A DNA stretch of 64,000 nt from Nostoc sp. FACHB-973 (GTDB lineage Bacteria; Cyanobacteriota; Cyanobacteriia; Cyanobacteriales; Nostocaceae), in assembly GCF_014698115.1 (NCBI RefSeq), contig NZ_JACJSJ010000015.1, positions 61,627 to 125,626 on the forward strand. Reading direction: 5' to 3'. Made by a program: the position numbers and the translations under genes. Position 1 is the first letter of the stretch; every line of letters starts with the position of its first letter. The notes beneath the pieces were generated by a model. It made no database searches and was not told where the DNA came from. It saw only the letters and a list, made by a program, of their open reading frames with translations. Positions 1 through 8,700 of this stretch are shown piece after piece.

Positions 1-469
1 TATCGCGGTAGTCGAGATAGTCTTGCCAGCTAATGTTGTTATAAGCTAAGTACTTACTGCTGGTTTGCCCCCAACTGGTGCCGATATCCCTTGCTGTCGC
101 TAAGGTTGGGCCAGAATAGTCGTTGTATAAGTACAGCCCATAGTTCGTAGTATTAGATGAATTATAGTTATGTACTTTAACGTAGTAGTACTGATTGCCC
201 TGTAGCGCAACGTTGATTGTCTCGCTCAAGTTGCCGCCCTGGGTACTACTGGCAATTAGGTTGTAGTTTTGGTCGTAGATGTATAAGTCGGCGTCCGCTG
301 ATAAGCCATTTAAAGCCGCGTAGAGGGTTGACGGGCCATAGAGGGTATAGAACGCATAGTAATCATCCAAATCACCCGGACTCAGAGAATCACTGGTATA
401 AAAGTTCTGTTCCAGATAAATGTCGGGAACAAACGTTGCTTGGTTGAAGGTATTATTAGGTTCTGCCAT
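1..469 (-). CDS. Pre-peptidase C-terminal (PPC)-type repeat protein, 5' part only
   Basis: Reading the minus strand from the ATG at 467-469 gives about 156 codons with no stop before the window edge, so the gene is cut at its 3' end. The protein starts MAEPNNTFNQA and has no signal peptide. It shows the PPC pattern: an acidic/Asn start, 'SPGDLDDYYAF' (the usual D-x-D-x-Y/F core), 'LYIYDQNYNLI', and 'YYYVKVHNY' followed by 'YGLYLYND'. From about residue 120 a second repeat seems to begin ('GPTLATARDIG'). PPC domains are small beta-sandwiches in secreted bacterial and cyanobacterial proteins, often next to proteases, and usually help binding or secretion. Family assignment is by eye. The C-terminal domains and so the actual activity are outside the window. 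Confidence 0.7.
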   Translation of the reverse strand, partial: MAEPNNTFNQATFVPDIYLEQNFYTSDSLSPGDLDDYYAFYTLYGPSTLYAALNGLSADADLYIYDQNYNLIASSTQGGNLSETINVALQGNQYYYVKVHNYNSSNTTNYGLYLYNDYSGPTLATARDIGTSWGQTSSKYLAYNNISWQDYLDYRD

Positions 470-1011
470 GAAAATAATTCTTAACTAAGTGTATAGAGAA
501 AAAAAACCAGAAACACTTCTAAACTTTCGCCAAATATACACAGATAACTCGTGAAAGTCTTTCAAGGTTCTTGAGGAGCCTTAAGGTAAAGCTCATTCTC
601 ATACTTTTTTGATCTAGCAAATGTTAAGTTTTAAGAACCTTTACAAATCATACAAAACGCGATCGCTATATCAATTAAATACCTGAAATGATTGTCATAT
701 CAGGATTTTCAAATTAGCGAAGATTCTCTAGCTAACTGCCGAATGTACGGTATAAGTCAAAAGTTGAAATCATAGCCATTTAGAATTCTCTTTTGGTATC
801 AAGTTAACTGCTGGTTAAATCAAATATCAGCTATTAAAATTATCATTCAAAAGTTAGAGAATTTTGTTGACAACATCAATTAAAAATGACCTTTATTGTT
901 ACTGTTTAGGCACAAATTTTGGTAACAAAACTTAACTTTGTCAGATTCTGACAAAGTGACTAGATGGCAGCTGTGTCATCTGCGTCTGGAGTGGTTAGAT
1001 AAATTACTTTT

Positions 1012-1050
1012 AAACCGCAGAGGCACAGAGAACACAGAGAAAAAAAAGAG
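1012..1050. repeat. Dispersed 'ccgcagagg' repeat copy 1
   Basis: An 'aaaccgcagaggcac' core followed by 'agagaacacagag' and an A-rich tail. Related copies lie at 5581-5620, 11363-11409, 16126-16175, 19056-19095 and 58065-58110. It looks like a short purine-rich interspersed repeat that spreads in cyanobacterial genomes; no coding role is seen here. Confidence 0.6.
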
Positions 1051-1060
1051 ATTTTTCAAG

Positions 1061-1104
1061 TCACCTTGAAAGGGCTAGTGCTACATCTAGCCCTTTCAAG
1101 GTGA
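1061..1104. repeat. Perfect 18-bp inverted repeat, 8-nt loop
   Basis: The left arm 1061-1078 (tcaccttgaaagggctag) is the exact reverse complement of 1087-1104; the loop 1079-1086 is tgctacat. No T-run follows on the plus strand, and the minus-strand exit is 'acttgaaaaatc', so this is a weak terminator candidate at best. It may be a small palindromic repeat. Confidence 0.7.
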
Positions 1105-1329
1105 GCATATGTACTATCAAAGTTTTTACGGCATTTCAAGCATCGCCTGGAATTGAACAAAGAAATTCTGCATTCAACTCTAAATTTTTGGACTGTAAAT
1201 TAAGCGATGCCTAGGTTGGGCTACGCCTACGCCTGAGCCAAAATACCAAAATTCGCTTAAAGCGTCATTGGGGAGACGCCAACCCCACAATAAATAATTG
1301 ACAACCAATTTTTGGAACTAAAGCAAATT

Positions 1330-1361
1330 AATATCCTACTTTACCGAAACATTTTCCATTG
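1330..1361 (+). promoter_or_regulatory. 32-bp element shared with the MFS gene upstream region (copy 1)
   Basis: The stretch aatatcctacttta...attttccattg matches 24341-24372 at 30 of 32 positions, differing only at two bases (c/g and c/t). It lies about 290 bp before the ammonia-lyase start. Its sister lies about 60 bp before the exporter start. Repeats at the first gene and at the transporter gene of one cluster suggest a shared regulator site, but a relic of a mobile repeat is also possible. Confidence 0.5.
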
Positions 1362-1648
1362 TTCCTTAGTTATTATCCTCTTAATATTAACATCACGAAG
1401 AATAAATGATTGATTGCACCTAAAAGGCGAGATATTGTTTTGTAATTATTTGTGGAGAAATTCAGCTAATGATTCTAATAGCTTACCGCCTTTAAGTTTT
1501 TATCGTAAACAATCCACAATCCACATCTATTTCATTTGTTGCTGAATCATGGGATGATTTTGTCCTATTTGGAAATAATTATCAATGGTTTCAACCGCCA
1601 ATTTATCCTGCATTTATGCAACGCCCTATTTCACAACTAACAACTATC

Positions 1649-3337
1649 ATGAAACTAACATCTGTACAACAAAGTAATAGTGTTTCGGCTAAATTAGCTT
1701 ACACCGAATATTCTGATTCCAGTGTAAATGTAGGTGACGATTCTCTGACCATAGATGACGTTGTGAGTGTGGCACGTGATGGCAAGCAAGTGCGCTTAAC
1801 AGAAAATGCAGATATCTTACAGGGTATTCAAGCATCATGCGATTTTATTAGCGATGCAGTTGAATCTGGTAAGCCAATTTACGGCGTGACATCTGGATTT
1901 GGCGGTATGGCAGATGTCGTGATTTCTCCGGAACAAGCATCGGAATTACAAACAAATCTGGTTTGGTTTCTGAAGTCGGGTGCTGGTAAAAAATTGCCTT
2001 TGGCAGATGTTCGTGCGGCGATGCTTTTACGTGCTAACTCACATTTGTATGGTGCATCTGGTATCCGTCTCGAACTAATTCGGCGGATGGAAATTTTCCT
2101 CAACGCTGGCGTTACGCCTCATGTATACGAATTTGGTTCTATTGGTGCGAGTGGCGATTTGGTGCCATTATCTTACATTACTGGTGCGCTAATCGGTTTG
2201 GATTCCAGCTTTACAGTTGACTTCAACGGTAAAGAAATGGATGCTCCCACTGCTTTATCTCAACTCGGTTTGTCGCCGTTGCAACTATTGCCTAAAGAAG
2301 GCTTGGCAATGATGAACGGTACTTCTGTAATGACTGGTATTGCCGCTAATTGCATCTATGATGCTCGAATTTTGCTCAAGTTGGCAATAGGTGTTCATGC
2401 TCTATTTGTTCAGGGTTTGAACGGTACAAATCAATCATTTCATCCGTTTATCCACGAGTCCAAACCGCACCCAGGGCAATTATGGGCGGCAGAACAAATG
2501 ATTTCATTGCTTGCAGATTCGCGTTTAATTCGTGACGAGTTAGATGGTAAACACGAATATCGTAAGCAAGAATTAATTCAAGATCGTTATTCCCTGCGCT
2601 GTTTGCCACAGTATTTAGGACCGATTGTTGATGGGATTTCGCAAATTGCTAGACAGATTGAGACTGAAATGAATTCAGTTACAGATAATCCTCTAATTGA
2701 TGTGGAAAATCAGGCAAGCTATCATGGCGGCAATTTTCTCGGACAGTATATAGGCGTGGGAATGGATCACTTACGCTATTATTTAGGGCTTTTAGCTAAA
2801 CATTTGGACGTACAAATTGCCCTGCTTGTCTCCCCTGAATTTAACAACGGATTGGCTCCTTCTTTGGTGGGTAATCGAGAGCGTAAGGTAAATATGGGAT
2901 TGAAAGGTCTGCAAATATGCGGTAATTCAATTATGCCTTTGTTGACCTTTTACGGAAATTCCCTTGCAGATAGATATCCCACTCACGCCGAACAGTTTAA
3001 CCAGAATGTGAATTCTCAAGGTTACATGAGTGCAAATTTAGCGCGTCGTTCCATAGAAATATTTCAACAATATATGGCGATCGCCTTAATGTTTGGGGTT
3101 CAAGCGGTTGATTTACGCTCCTATAAAATAAGTGGTGATTATGATGCCCGGACTTGTCTTTCTCCTGCTACTAGGGAGTTATATTCGGCAGTTTATCAGG
3201 TAACTGGACAAAAACCAAGTTCTATTCGTTCTTACATTTGGAACGATAACGAACAATCTTTAGATGAGCATATTGCTCGGATTGCTGCCGATATTGCTGA
3301 TGGCGGTTTAATTGTGTCAGCAATTCAAGGTTGTTGA
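1649..3337 (+). CDS. Phenylalanine ammonia-lyase (MIO-dependent)
   Basis: The protein deaminates L-Phe to trans-cinnamate, here probably to supply the starter of the PKS downstream. The sequence is very close to the known Anabaena variabilis PAL throughout. The Ala-Ser-Gly triad that forms the MIO cofactor is in 'SIGASGDLVPL' at 167-169, and the substrate pocket pair Phe107-Leu108 ('VWFLKSG') is the PAL type rather than the His of tyrosine ammonia-lyases. I chose the ATG at 1649 (MKLTSVQQ) because these landmark residues then have the same numbers as in A. variabilis PAL. An in-frame upstream ATG at 1616 would add 11 residues. Neither start has a strong ribosome site. It is the first gene of the cluster, 130 bp before the ligase. 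Direct PAL activity is inferred from the family and pocket residues. Confidence 0.95.
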   Translation: MKLTSVQQSNSVSAKLAYTEYSDSSVNVGDDSLTIDDVVSVARDGKQVRLTENADILQGIQASCDFISDAVESGKPIYGVTSGFGGMADVVISPEQASELQTNLVWFLKSGAGKKLPLADVRAAMLLRANSHLYGASGIRLELIRRMEIFLNAGVTPHVYEFGSIGASGDLVPLSYITGALIGLDSSFTVDFNGKEMDAPTALSQLGLSPLQLLPKEGLAMMNGTSVMTGIAANCIYDARILLKLAIGVHALFVQGLNGTNQSFHPFIHESKPHPGQLWAAEQMISLLADSRLIRDELDGKHEYRKQELIQDRYSLRCLPQYLGPIVDGISQIARQIETEMNSVTDNPLIDVENQASYHGGNFLGQYIGVGMDHLRYYLGLLAKHLDVQIALLVSPEFNNGLAPSLVGNRERKVNMGLKGLQICGNSIMPLLTFYGNSLADRYPTHAEQFNQNVNSQGYMSANLARRSIEIFQQYMAIALMFGVQAVDLRSYKISGDYDARTCLSPATRELYSAVYQVTGQKPSSIRSYIWNDNEQSLDEHIARIAADIADGGLIVSAIQGC

Positions 3338-3353
3338 AGAAGAATACAGTGTA

Positions 3354-3424
3354 GGGTGCGTTAGCGACAGCGTAACGCACCATTCCTAAGGATTCGGTGC
3401 GTTAGCGTTTGGCGTAACGCACCC
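3354..3424. repeat. Two copies of the ggtgcgttagc...gtaacgcacc palindrome
   Basis: Unit 1 (3354-3381) reads gggtgcgttagcgacagc then gtaacgcacc; unit 2 (3396-3424) reads ggtgcgttagcgtttgg then cgtaacgcaccc. Each unit is itself an imperfect palindrome. A weaker relative is at 39183-39217. They sit between the lyase and ligase genes and could form stable hairpins in the transcript. Confidence 0.7.
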
Positions 3425-3467
3425 TAAAAATACTTTCTTGTTAAATAAATTTAAGAATAATTAAGCC

Positions 3468-5423
3468 ATGAATATAGCACACAATGTAGAGCGTGGTTGC
3501 TCTTTTTTTCCAAATAAACCGGCACTGATTTTTGAAGGAAAGTATTTTACTTACAAATATCTAAATGAAATAGTAAATCGTGCTGCTAATGCCTTGAGTG
3601 GACTGGGGATTAAGCGAGGAGAACGGGTTGCATTGTTTTTACCTAATATTCCCGAATTTATTATTTCTTACTTGGGTATTCAAAAAATTGGTGCAATTGC
3701 AGTTTCGATAAATATTAGTTTGCAAAAAGATGAAGTTAAATTTATTCTCGATGATTGTCAAGCCACAGCACTGATTACAACTCCACAGCTTTCTGAGAAG
3801 GTTTCCCAAGCAGATTTACCATACTTACAACATCTTTTAATTACTGAAGGTAATAATAGTGCGGGTATTTCTCTGGATGAATTAATGGTGAAGGCTTCAT
3901 CTGAGGCTCGTGCTGTGATGATGGAACGGGATGAGGCGGCAGCTATTCTTTATACTTCTGGAACGACGGGTTTTCCCAAGGGCGCGACTCTTTCCCACGG
4001 CAATGTGATTTCTAATATGTATTCGATGAATCACAATTGTCCAATGAGTTGCAAAGATAATGTTTTGTTATTTTTGCCAATGTTTCATTGTTTTGGGCAA
4101 AATGCGATCTTCAATAGTGCTTTGAATGCCTGCGCCACGATTGTACTGTATCGCTCTTTTGAACCGGAAACTATTATTAATTCTGTGGCGGAGTATGATA
4201 TTACAATGTTTTTCGGCGTACCAACAACTTTTATTTTGTTGTTGGAGAAGGCATCTAAAACTGATTTAACTGCACGTTATTACTTTTCTGCGGCGGCTGG
4301 TTTACCTGTAGAGATTGCTAAACAATGGCAAGAAAAGTTTGGTAAAGTCATTCATCAAGGATATGGTTTGACGGAAACATCACCTTTAGCTAGTTACAAT
4401 CATCATCTCAAGCATAAACTCGGTTCAATTGGTACGCCAATTGAAAACGTGGAAATGAAGATTGTTAATACTGAAGATGGTAGTGAAGTTGCACTGGGCG
4501 AGTTGGGTGAAATCGCAATTCGCGGTGTAAATGTAATGCTGGGTTACTGGAATCGTCCATCGGAAACGGCTAAAGCTATTAAAAATGGATGGTTTCATAC
4601 AGGCGATATCGGCCAAATTGATGAGTTGGGTTACTTCTACATTGTTGACCGTCTAAAGGATATGATTAATTCTGGCGGGTTGAAGGTTTATCCCGCTGAA
4701 GTGGAAAATGTAATTTATCAACATCCATCTGTGGCGGAGGTGGCTGTCTACGGTGTTCCTAATAAGTTGATGGGGGAACAAGTACGGGCTTGTATTGTAC
4801 TTAAGCCTGATGAAGTAGTTACTGAAGAGGAAATTATTGTTTTTACTCAGCAACGAATGGCGCAGTATAAAGTCCCCAGTTCTGTAGAATTTGTTGCTTC
4901 AATACCGAAGAGTCCTACAGGTAAAATACTGAAACGATTGTTGCGGGAAGAAAATTTTTCTTCTCCAGTAAAAGTTGTGGAAAGTCAGGATTTACCAAGG
5001 AACAATGTAATTAAAGTCATTGCAACGCCAGAAAGCCAAACTGTTAAACCACAAGCAAGTTTCGAGAAAGTCGCCAATTGGATAATTGATTGGATGGCAA
5101 GAAAGTTGACACTATCTGTTGAGAAAATTAGCCGCAATAAATCTTTTGCTGATTATGGTTTGGATTCGATAAGAGCGGTAAAGTTAGCTGAAGATTTGAG
5201 TAATTGGTTGCAATGCGAAATTTTACCGACTATCACTTGGAATTTTCCCACGGTTGATTCTTTAGCGCGTCATTTGGCGAGTGAAGATGTTTTGCCACAG
5301 AATCAAAAAGTTGATGCAAAGACACTTTTGAATCAAGAATACACTAGTTTTGAAGGATTAAATGATGCGGAATTAGCTGAGTTACTTACTCAAGAAATTG
5401 CAGCGATACAACAGAGTAAATAA
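3468..5423 (+). CDS. 4-coumarate/acyl-CoA ligase-like enzyme fused to an ACP (cinnamate loading module)
   Basis: A 651-residue protein made of an ANL-superfamily adenylating domain (about 1-500) and a C-terminal acyl carrier domain (about 530-610). The adenylation P-loop YTSGTTGFPKG starts at residue 162. The later motifs 'GYGLTETSP', 'WFHTGDIG', 'DRLKDMINSGG' and the terminal Lys motif 'PKSPTGKILKR' are all present. The ACP has 'YGLDSIRA' with the phosphopantetheine Ser567. I do not see the FAAL-type insertion, so it resembles 4CL/FadD enzymes, but the fused ACP means it can load the acyl-AMP in cis. Next to a PAL the natural substrate is cinnamate (inference). The tail 'LNDAELAELLTQEI' looks like a C-terminal PKS docking helix that would meet the N-terminal helix of the next protein. 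Confidence 0.9.
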   Translation: MNIAHNVERGCSFFPNKPALIFEGKYFTYKYLNEIVNRAANALSGLGIKRGERVALFLPNIPEFIISYLGIQKIGAIAVSINISLQKDEVKFILDDCQATALITTPQLSEKVSQADLPYLQHLLITEGNNSAGISLDELMVKASSEARAVMMERDEAAAILYTSGTTGFPKGATLSHGNVISNMYSMNHNCPMSCKDNVLLFLPMFHCFGQNAIFNSALNACATIVLYRSFEPETIINSVAEYDITMFFGVPTTFILLLEKASKTDLTARYYFSAAAGLPVEIAKQWQEKFGKVIHQGYGLTETSPLASYNHHLKHKLGSIGTPIENVEMKIVNTEDGSEVALGELGEIAIRGVNVMLGYWNRPSETAKAIKNGWFHTGDIGQIDELGYFYIVDRLKDMINSGGLKVYPAEVENVIYQHPSVAEVAVYGVPNKLMGEQVRACIVLKPDEVVTEEEIIVFTQQRMAQYKVPSSVEFVASIPKSPTGKILKRLLREENFSSPVKVVESQDLPRNNVIKVIATPESQTVKPQASFEKVANWIIDWMARKLTLSVEKISRNKSFADYGLDSIRAVKLAEDLSNWLQCEILPTITWNFPTVDSLARHLASEDVLPQNQKVDAKTLLNQEYTSFEGLNDAELAELLTQEIAAIQQSK

Positions 5424-5461
5424 TTCCTAATTTGACAAATAAAAAAATATCCAATTAACTC

Positions 5462-5521
5462 TTGTGGGGTGGGCGATACGAAAGCCCAGTCCATAGGGCG
5501 GGCAAGATGCCCACCCCACAA
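5462..5521. repeat. GC-rich inverted repeat, 13-bp arms
   Basis: Arms ttgtggggtgggc (5462-5474) and gcccaccccacaa (5509-5521) are exact reverse complements; the 34-nt loop contains further short complementary stretches (agccc/gggcgggc). It may attenuate transcription between the ligase and PKS1, or be a dispersed repeat. Confidence 0.6.
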
Positions 5522-5580
5522 ATTGATTTCTTGGAGTTTCCTAAGATGGGTTCATTGCATTGGTTCTGAGGGTTTTAAGG

Positions 5581-5620
5581 AACGAACCGCAAAGTACGCA
5601 AAGTACGCAAAGAAAGAGGA
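5581..5620. repeat. Dispersed 'ccgcaaag' repeat copy 2
   Basis: Reads aacgaaccgcaaagtacg then caaagtacgcaaagaaag: same family as the copies around PKS2, with gcaaag in place of gcagag. Confidence 0.5.
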
Positions 5621-5732
5621 AGAAGAAAAGAAGTTGAAGAGTTGATTTACTCGGCAAAATTAATCCGATAGATCAGTTGCCTGGGTTTTGAGAAAAGCAT
5701 TTGTAATATTATTTTGGGGAATTGGGATAAAA

Positions 5733-8700
5733 ATGAGTAACGCACAACATACAAATTATCGTCCGTTGTTAGAGAAGGCATTACTGGAAATAAGAAATAT
5801 GCGTTCTGTTGTCAATAATATGGAACAGGTGCAGAGGGAACCAATTGCAATTGTTGGTATGGGATGTCGCTTTCCTGGTGGTGCTGATAATCCAGATGGT
5901 TACTGGCATTTGTTACATAACGGAATTGATGCTATTAGAGAAATTCCTTCTCAACGCTGGGATGTGGATGAATATTATAATTCAGACCCCGAAGTTCCGG
6001 GCAAGATGTATGCTAAATATGGCGGATTTTTAGATGAAGTAGATAAATTTGATGCCCAATTTTTTGGGATTTCTCCTAGAGAAGCTGTAAATTTAGATCC
6101 TCAACAGCGGTTACTTTTAGAAGTTAGCTGGGAAGCTTTGGAACATGCAGGAATCGCCGCAGATAAGTTAAAAGGTAGTTCTACGGGGGTATTTGTCGGG
6201 CTTTGCATGGATGACTATTCCCAGTTGGGTTTTAACTGTGGCGATCGCACTCAAATTGATGCTTACAATACTTTGAGTATTCTCAGAAGTATGGCTGCGG
6301 GGCGTTTGGCTTATACTTTGGGTTTGCAAGGTTCTACAATGCAGTTGGATACGGCTTGTTCGTCTTCGCTGTTGGCGGTGCATTTGGCTTGTCAAAGTCT
6401 GCGTACCGGGGAATGCAATATGGCTTTGGCGGGTGGGGTAAATTTAATTCTTTCGCCGGAAGCAAGTATTGGTTTGTCTAAGTTAAAGGCGTTGTCTGTT
6501 GACGGGCGCTGTAAAACTTTTGATGCGGGGGCTGATGGTTACGGTAGGGGCGAAGGTTGCGGAGTTGTTGTACTCAAGCGTTTATCTGATGCGATCGCCA
6601 GCAACGATAACATATTCGCTGTGATTCGCGGTTCGGCTGCTAATCATGATGGTGCTAGCAATGGTTTAACTGCTCCCAACGGTTCCGCACAAGAAGCATT
6701 ATTGCGTAAGGCGTTGGAAAATGCCCGCGTCGAACCCGATCAAATTCAATATGTGGAAGCACACGGTACGGGTACCAGTTTGGGCGATCCAATTGAAGTT
6801 ATCGCTTTGGGAAATGTACTGGGTGAGGGGCGAAACAAAGATAATCCTTTAGCCATCGGTTCGGTAAAAACTCAGTTGGGACATTTGGAATCAGCCGCCG
6901 GGGTGGCAGGTTTAATTAAGGTGGTGTTAGGTTTGCAACATGGTGAAATTCCTCCTCACTTACATTTTAATCAACCCAATCCTTACATCCTTTGGGACAA
7001 ACTTCCTGTAGTTGTTCCCACTCAACCAACTAAATGGGATTCTCCCCAACGTTTAGCGGGAATGAGTTCTTTTGGGATGAGTGGTACTAACGTACATTTG
7101 ATTTTAGAATCGGCACCGGAAATTCAACCCAAAGCCAAACCGGAAAGCGATCGCCCGTGGCATTTATTGAGTTTATCAGCCAAAACTGAAGCAGCATTAG
7201 TTACTCTCGTCAAGGATTATCAAAGCTTTTTATCATCTCACCCCGAAGCTGCTTTGACAGATATTTGTTTTACAGCTAACACGGGGCGATCGCATTTTGA
7301 ACATCGGCTGGCTTTTGTCGCGGAATCCACTGCCGATTTACAGCAGCAATTGAGCAACTTTATTAACAATAAGTCTGCGGTAATTACTGTTCAAGGTGAG
7401 CAAGAAGCAAATCAAAAAATTGCCTTTTTGTTTACTGGACAAGGTTCTCAGTATGTCGGGATGGGAAGGGAACTCTACGAAACCCAACCGCTGTTTCGGC
7501 AAATTATTCATCGATGTGATGAAATTTTACGCCCTTACTTAGAACAGCCTTTACTGTCGGTACTTTATGGCGATCGCACCAGTTTATTACAAGATACCGC
7601 CTACGCTCAACCGGCTTTATTTGCGATCGAGTATGCTTTAGCTGAATTATGGAAGTCTTGGGGTATAGAACCAGATGCACTTTTGGGGCATAGTTTGGGT
7701 GAATATGTTGCTGCTTGTGTGGCGGGAGTTTTTAGTCTAGAAGATGGTTTAAAATTGATTGCCAAACGAGCTAGTTTAATGCAAGCGATGCCGCAAAACG
7801 GTACGATGGTAGGCGTTTTTGCCACAGAAGCACAAGTTACCGCAGCCATTCAACCATTCACCAATAAAGTTTCAATTGCAGCCATAAATAGTCCCCAAAG
7901 TATAGTAATTTCGGGAGAAAATCAAGCGGTAGAGGTTGTTGTTGCCAAGTTGCAGGCTGAAGGTATCGGTAGCCTAAAATTAAATGTTTCTCATGCCTTC
8001 CATTCGGCTTTGATGGAACCAATGTTAGCTGATTTTGAAAAAGTATTATCTGAAGTCAGCTTTGCATCGCCGAAGATAAATTTAATTTCTAATGTTACCG
8101 GGAAATTAGTTACCGGCGAGTTACAAAATCCTGAATACTGGTTAGAACATCTGCGGGGAACGGTAAGATTTGCACCTGGAATGAAAACTCTTGCAGAACA
8201 GGGTTATCGAGTATTTTTGGAAATCGGCCCCAAATCTACGTTATTAGAAATGGGACGTAAATGTGTAGATACAAATGTGGGAATGTGGCTTCCTAGTTTG
8301 CATCAACAACAGTCGAATTGGCAACAGATACTATCAAGTTTGGCACAATTATATAGCAGTGGAGAAACGATAAACTGGTTTGGTTTTGACCAAGATTATT
8401 CTCGTCAGCGATTGGTATTACCAACTTATCCATTTCAACGTCAGCGTTATTGGGTTAACACATCTAAGATAAATATTCGTCAACAACCTGCTTTGACGCC
8501 AACTAATACGGTGTTAGGTAAAAGGTTGAGATTGCCATTTTCTCCAGAAACTCGTTTTGAAGTAGAACTCACTCCCAATTCACCTGCTTATTTAAGTGAC
8601 CACAAACTGTATGGAAAAGCAATTTTTCCGGCTGCATCCTATGTCTCGATGATTTTATCGGCTGTTAAGGAAACCTTCCCCAATGAATCTTGTGTAATTG

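Larger units (their letters stand above)
470..1648. other. Long intergenic region upstream of the PKS cluster
   Basis: I see no convincing gene in these 1.2 kb. The stretch is AT-rich. It holds a copy of the 'cgcagagg' repeat (1012-1050), a perfect 18-bp stem hairpin (1061-1104), a small GC-rich palindrome near 1269-1290 (ttggggagacgccaacccca type) and the 32-bp element shared with the MFS gene (1330-1361). It separates a minus-strand gene from the plus-strand cluster, so it should carry both promoters. Confidence 0.6.
5424..5732. other. Intergenic region between ligase and PKS1
   Basis: No gene is seen. It holds an inverted repeat with 13-bp perfect arms (5462-5474 and 5509-5521, ttgtggggtgggc type), and a copy of the 'accgcaaag' repeat at 5581-5620, just before the PKS1 start. 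Confidence 0.6.

Noticed and set aside
1649..3337. Tyrosine or histidine ammonia-lyase, or a Tyr aminomutase
   Set aside because: The pocket has Phe107-Leu108 as in cyanobacterial PAL; TALs carry His there, and the whole sequence follows A. variabilis PAL.
3468..5423. Fatty acyl-AMP ligase (FAAL) loading a fatty acid
   Set aside because: The FAAL-specific insertion is not seen, the domain is 4CL/FadD-like and a PAL gene precedes it. A fatty starter is still possible but less likely.
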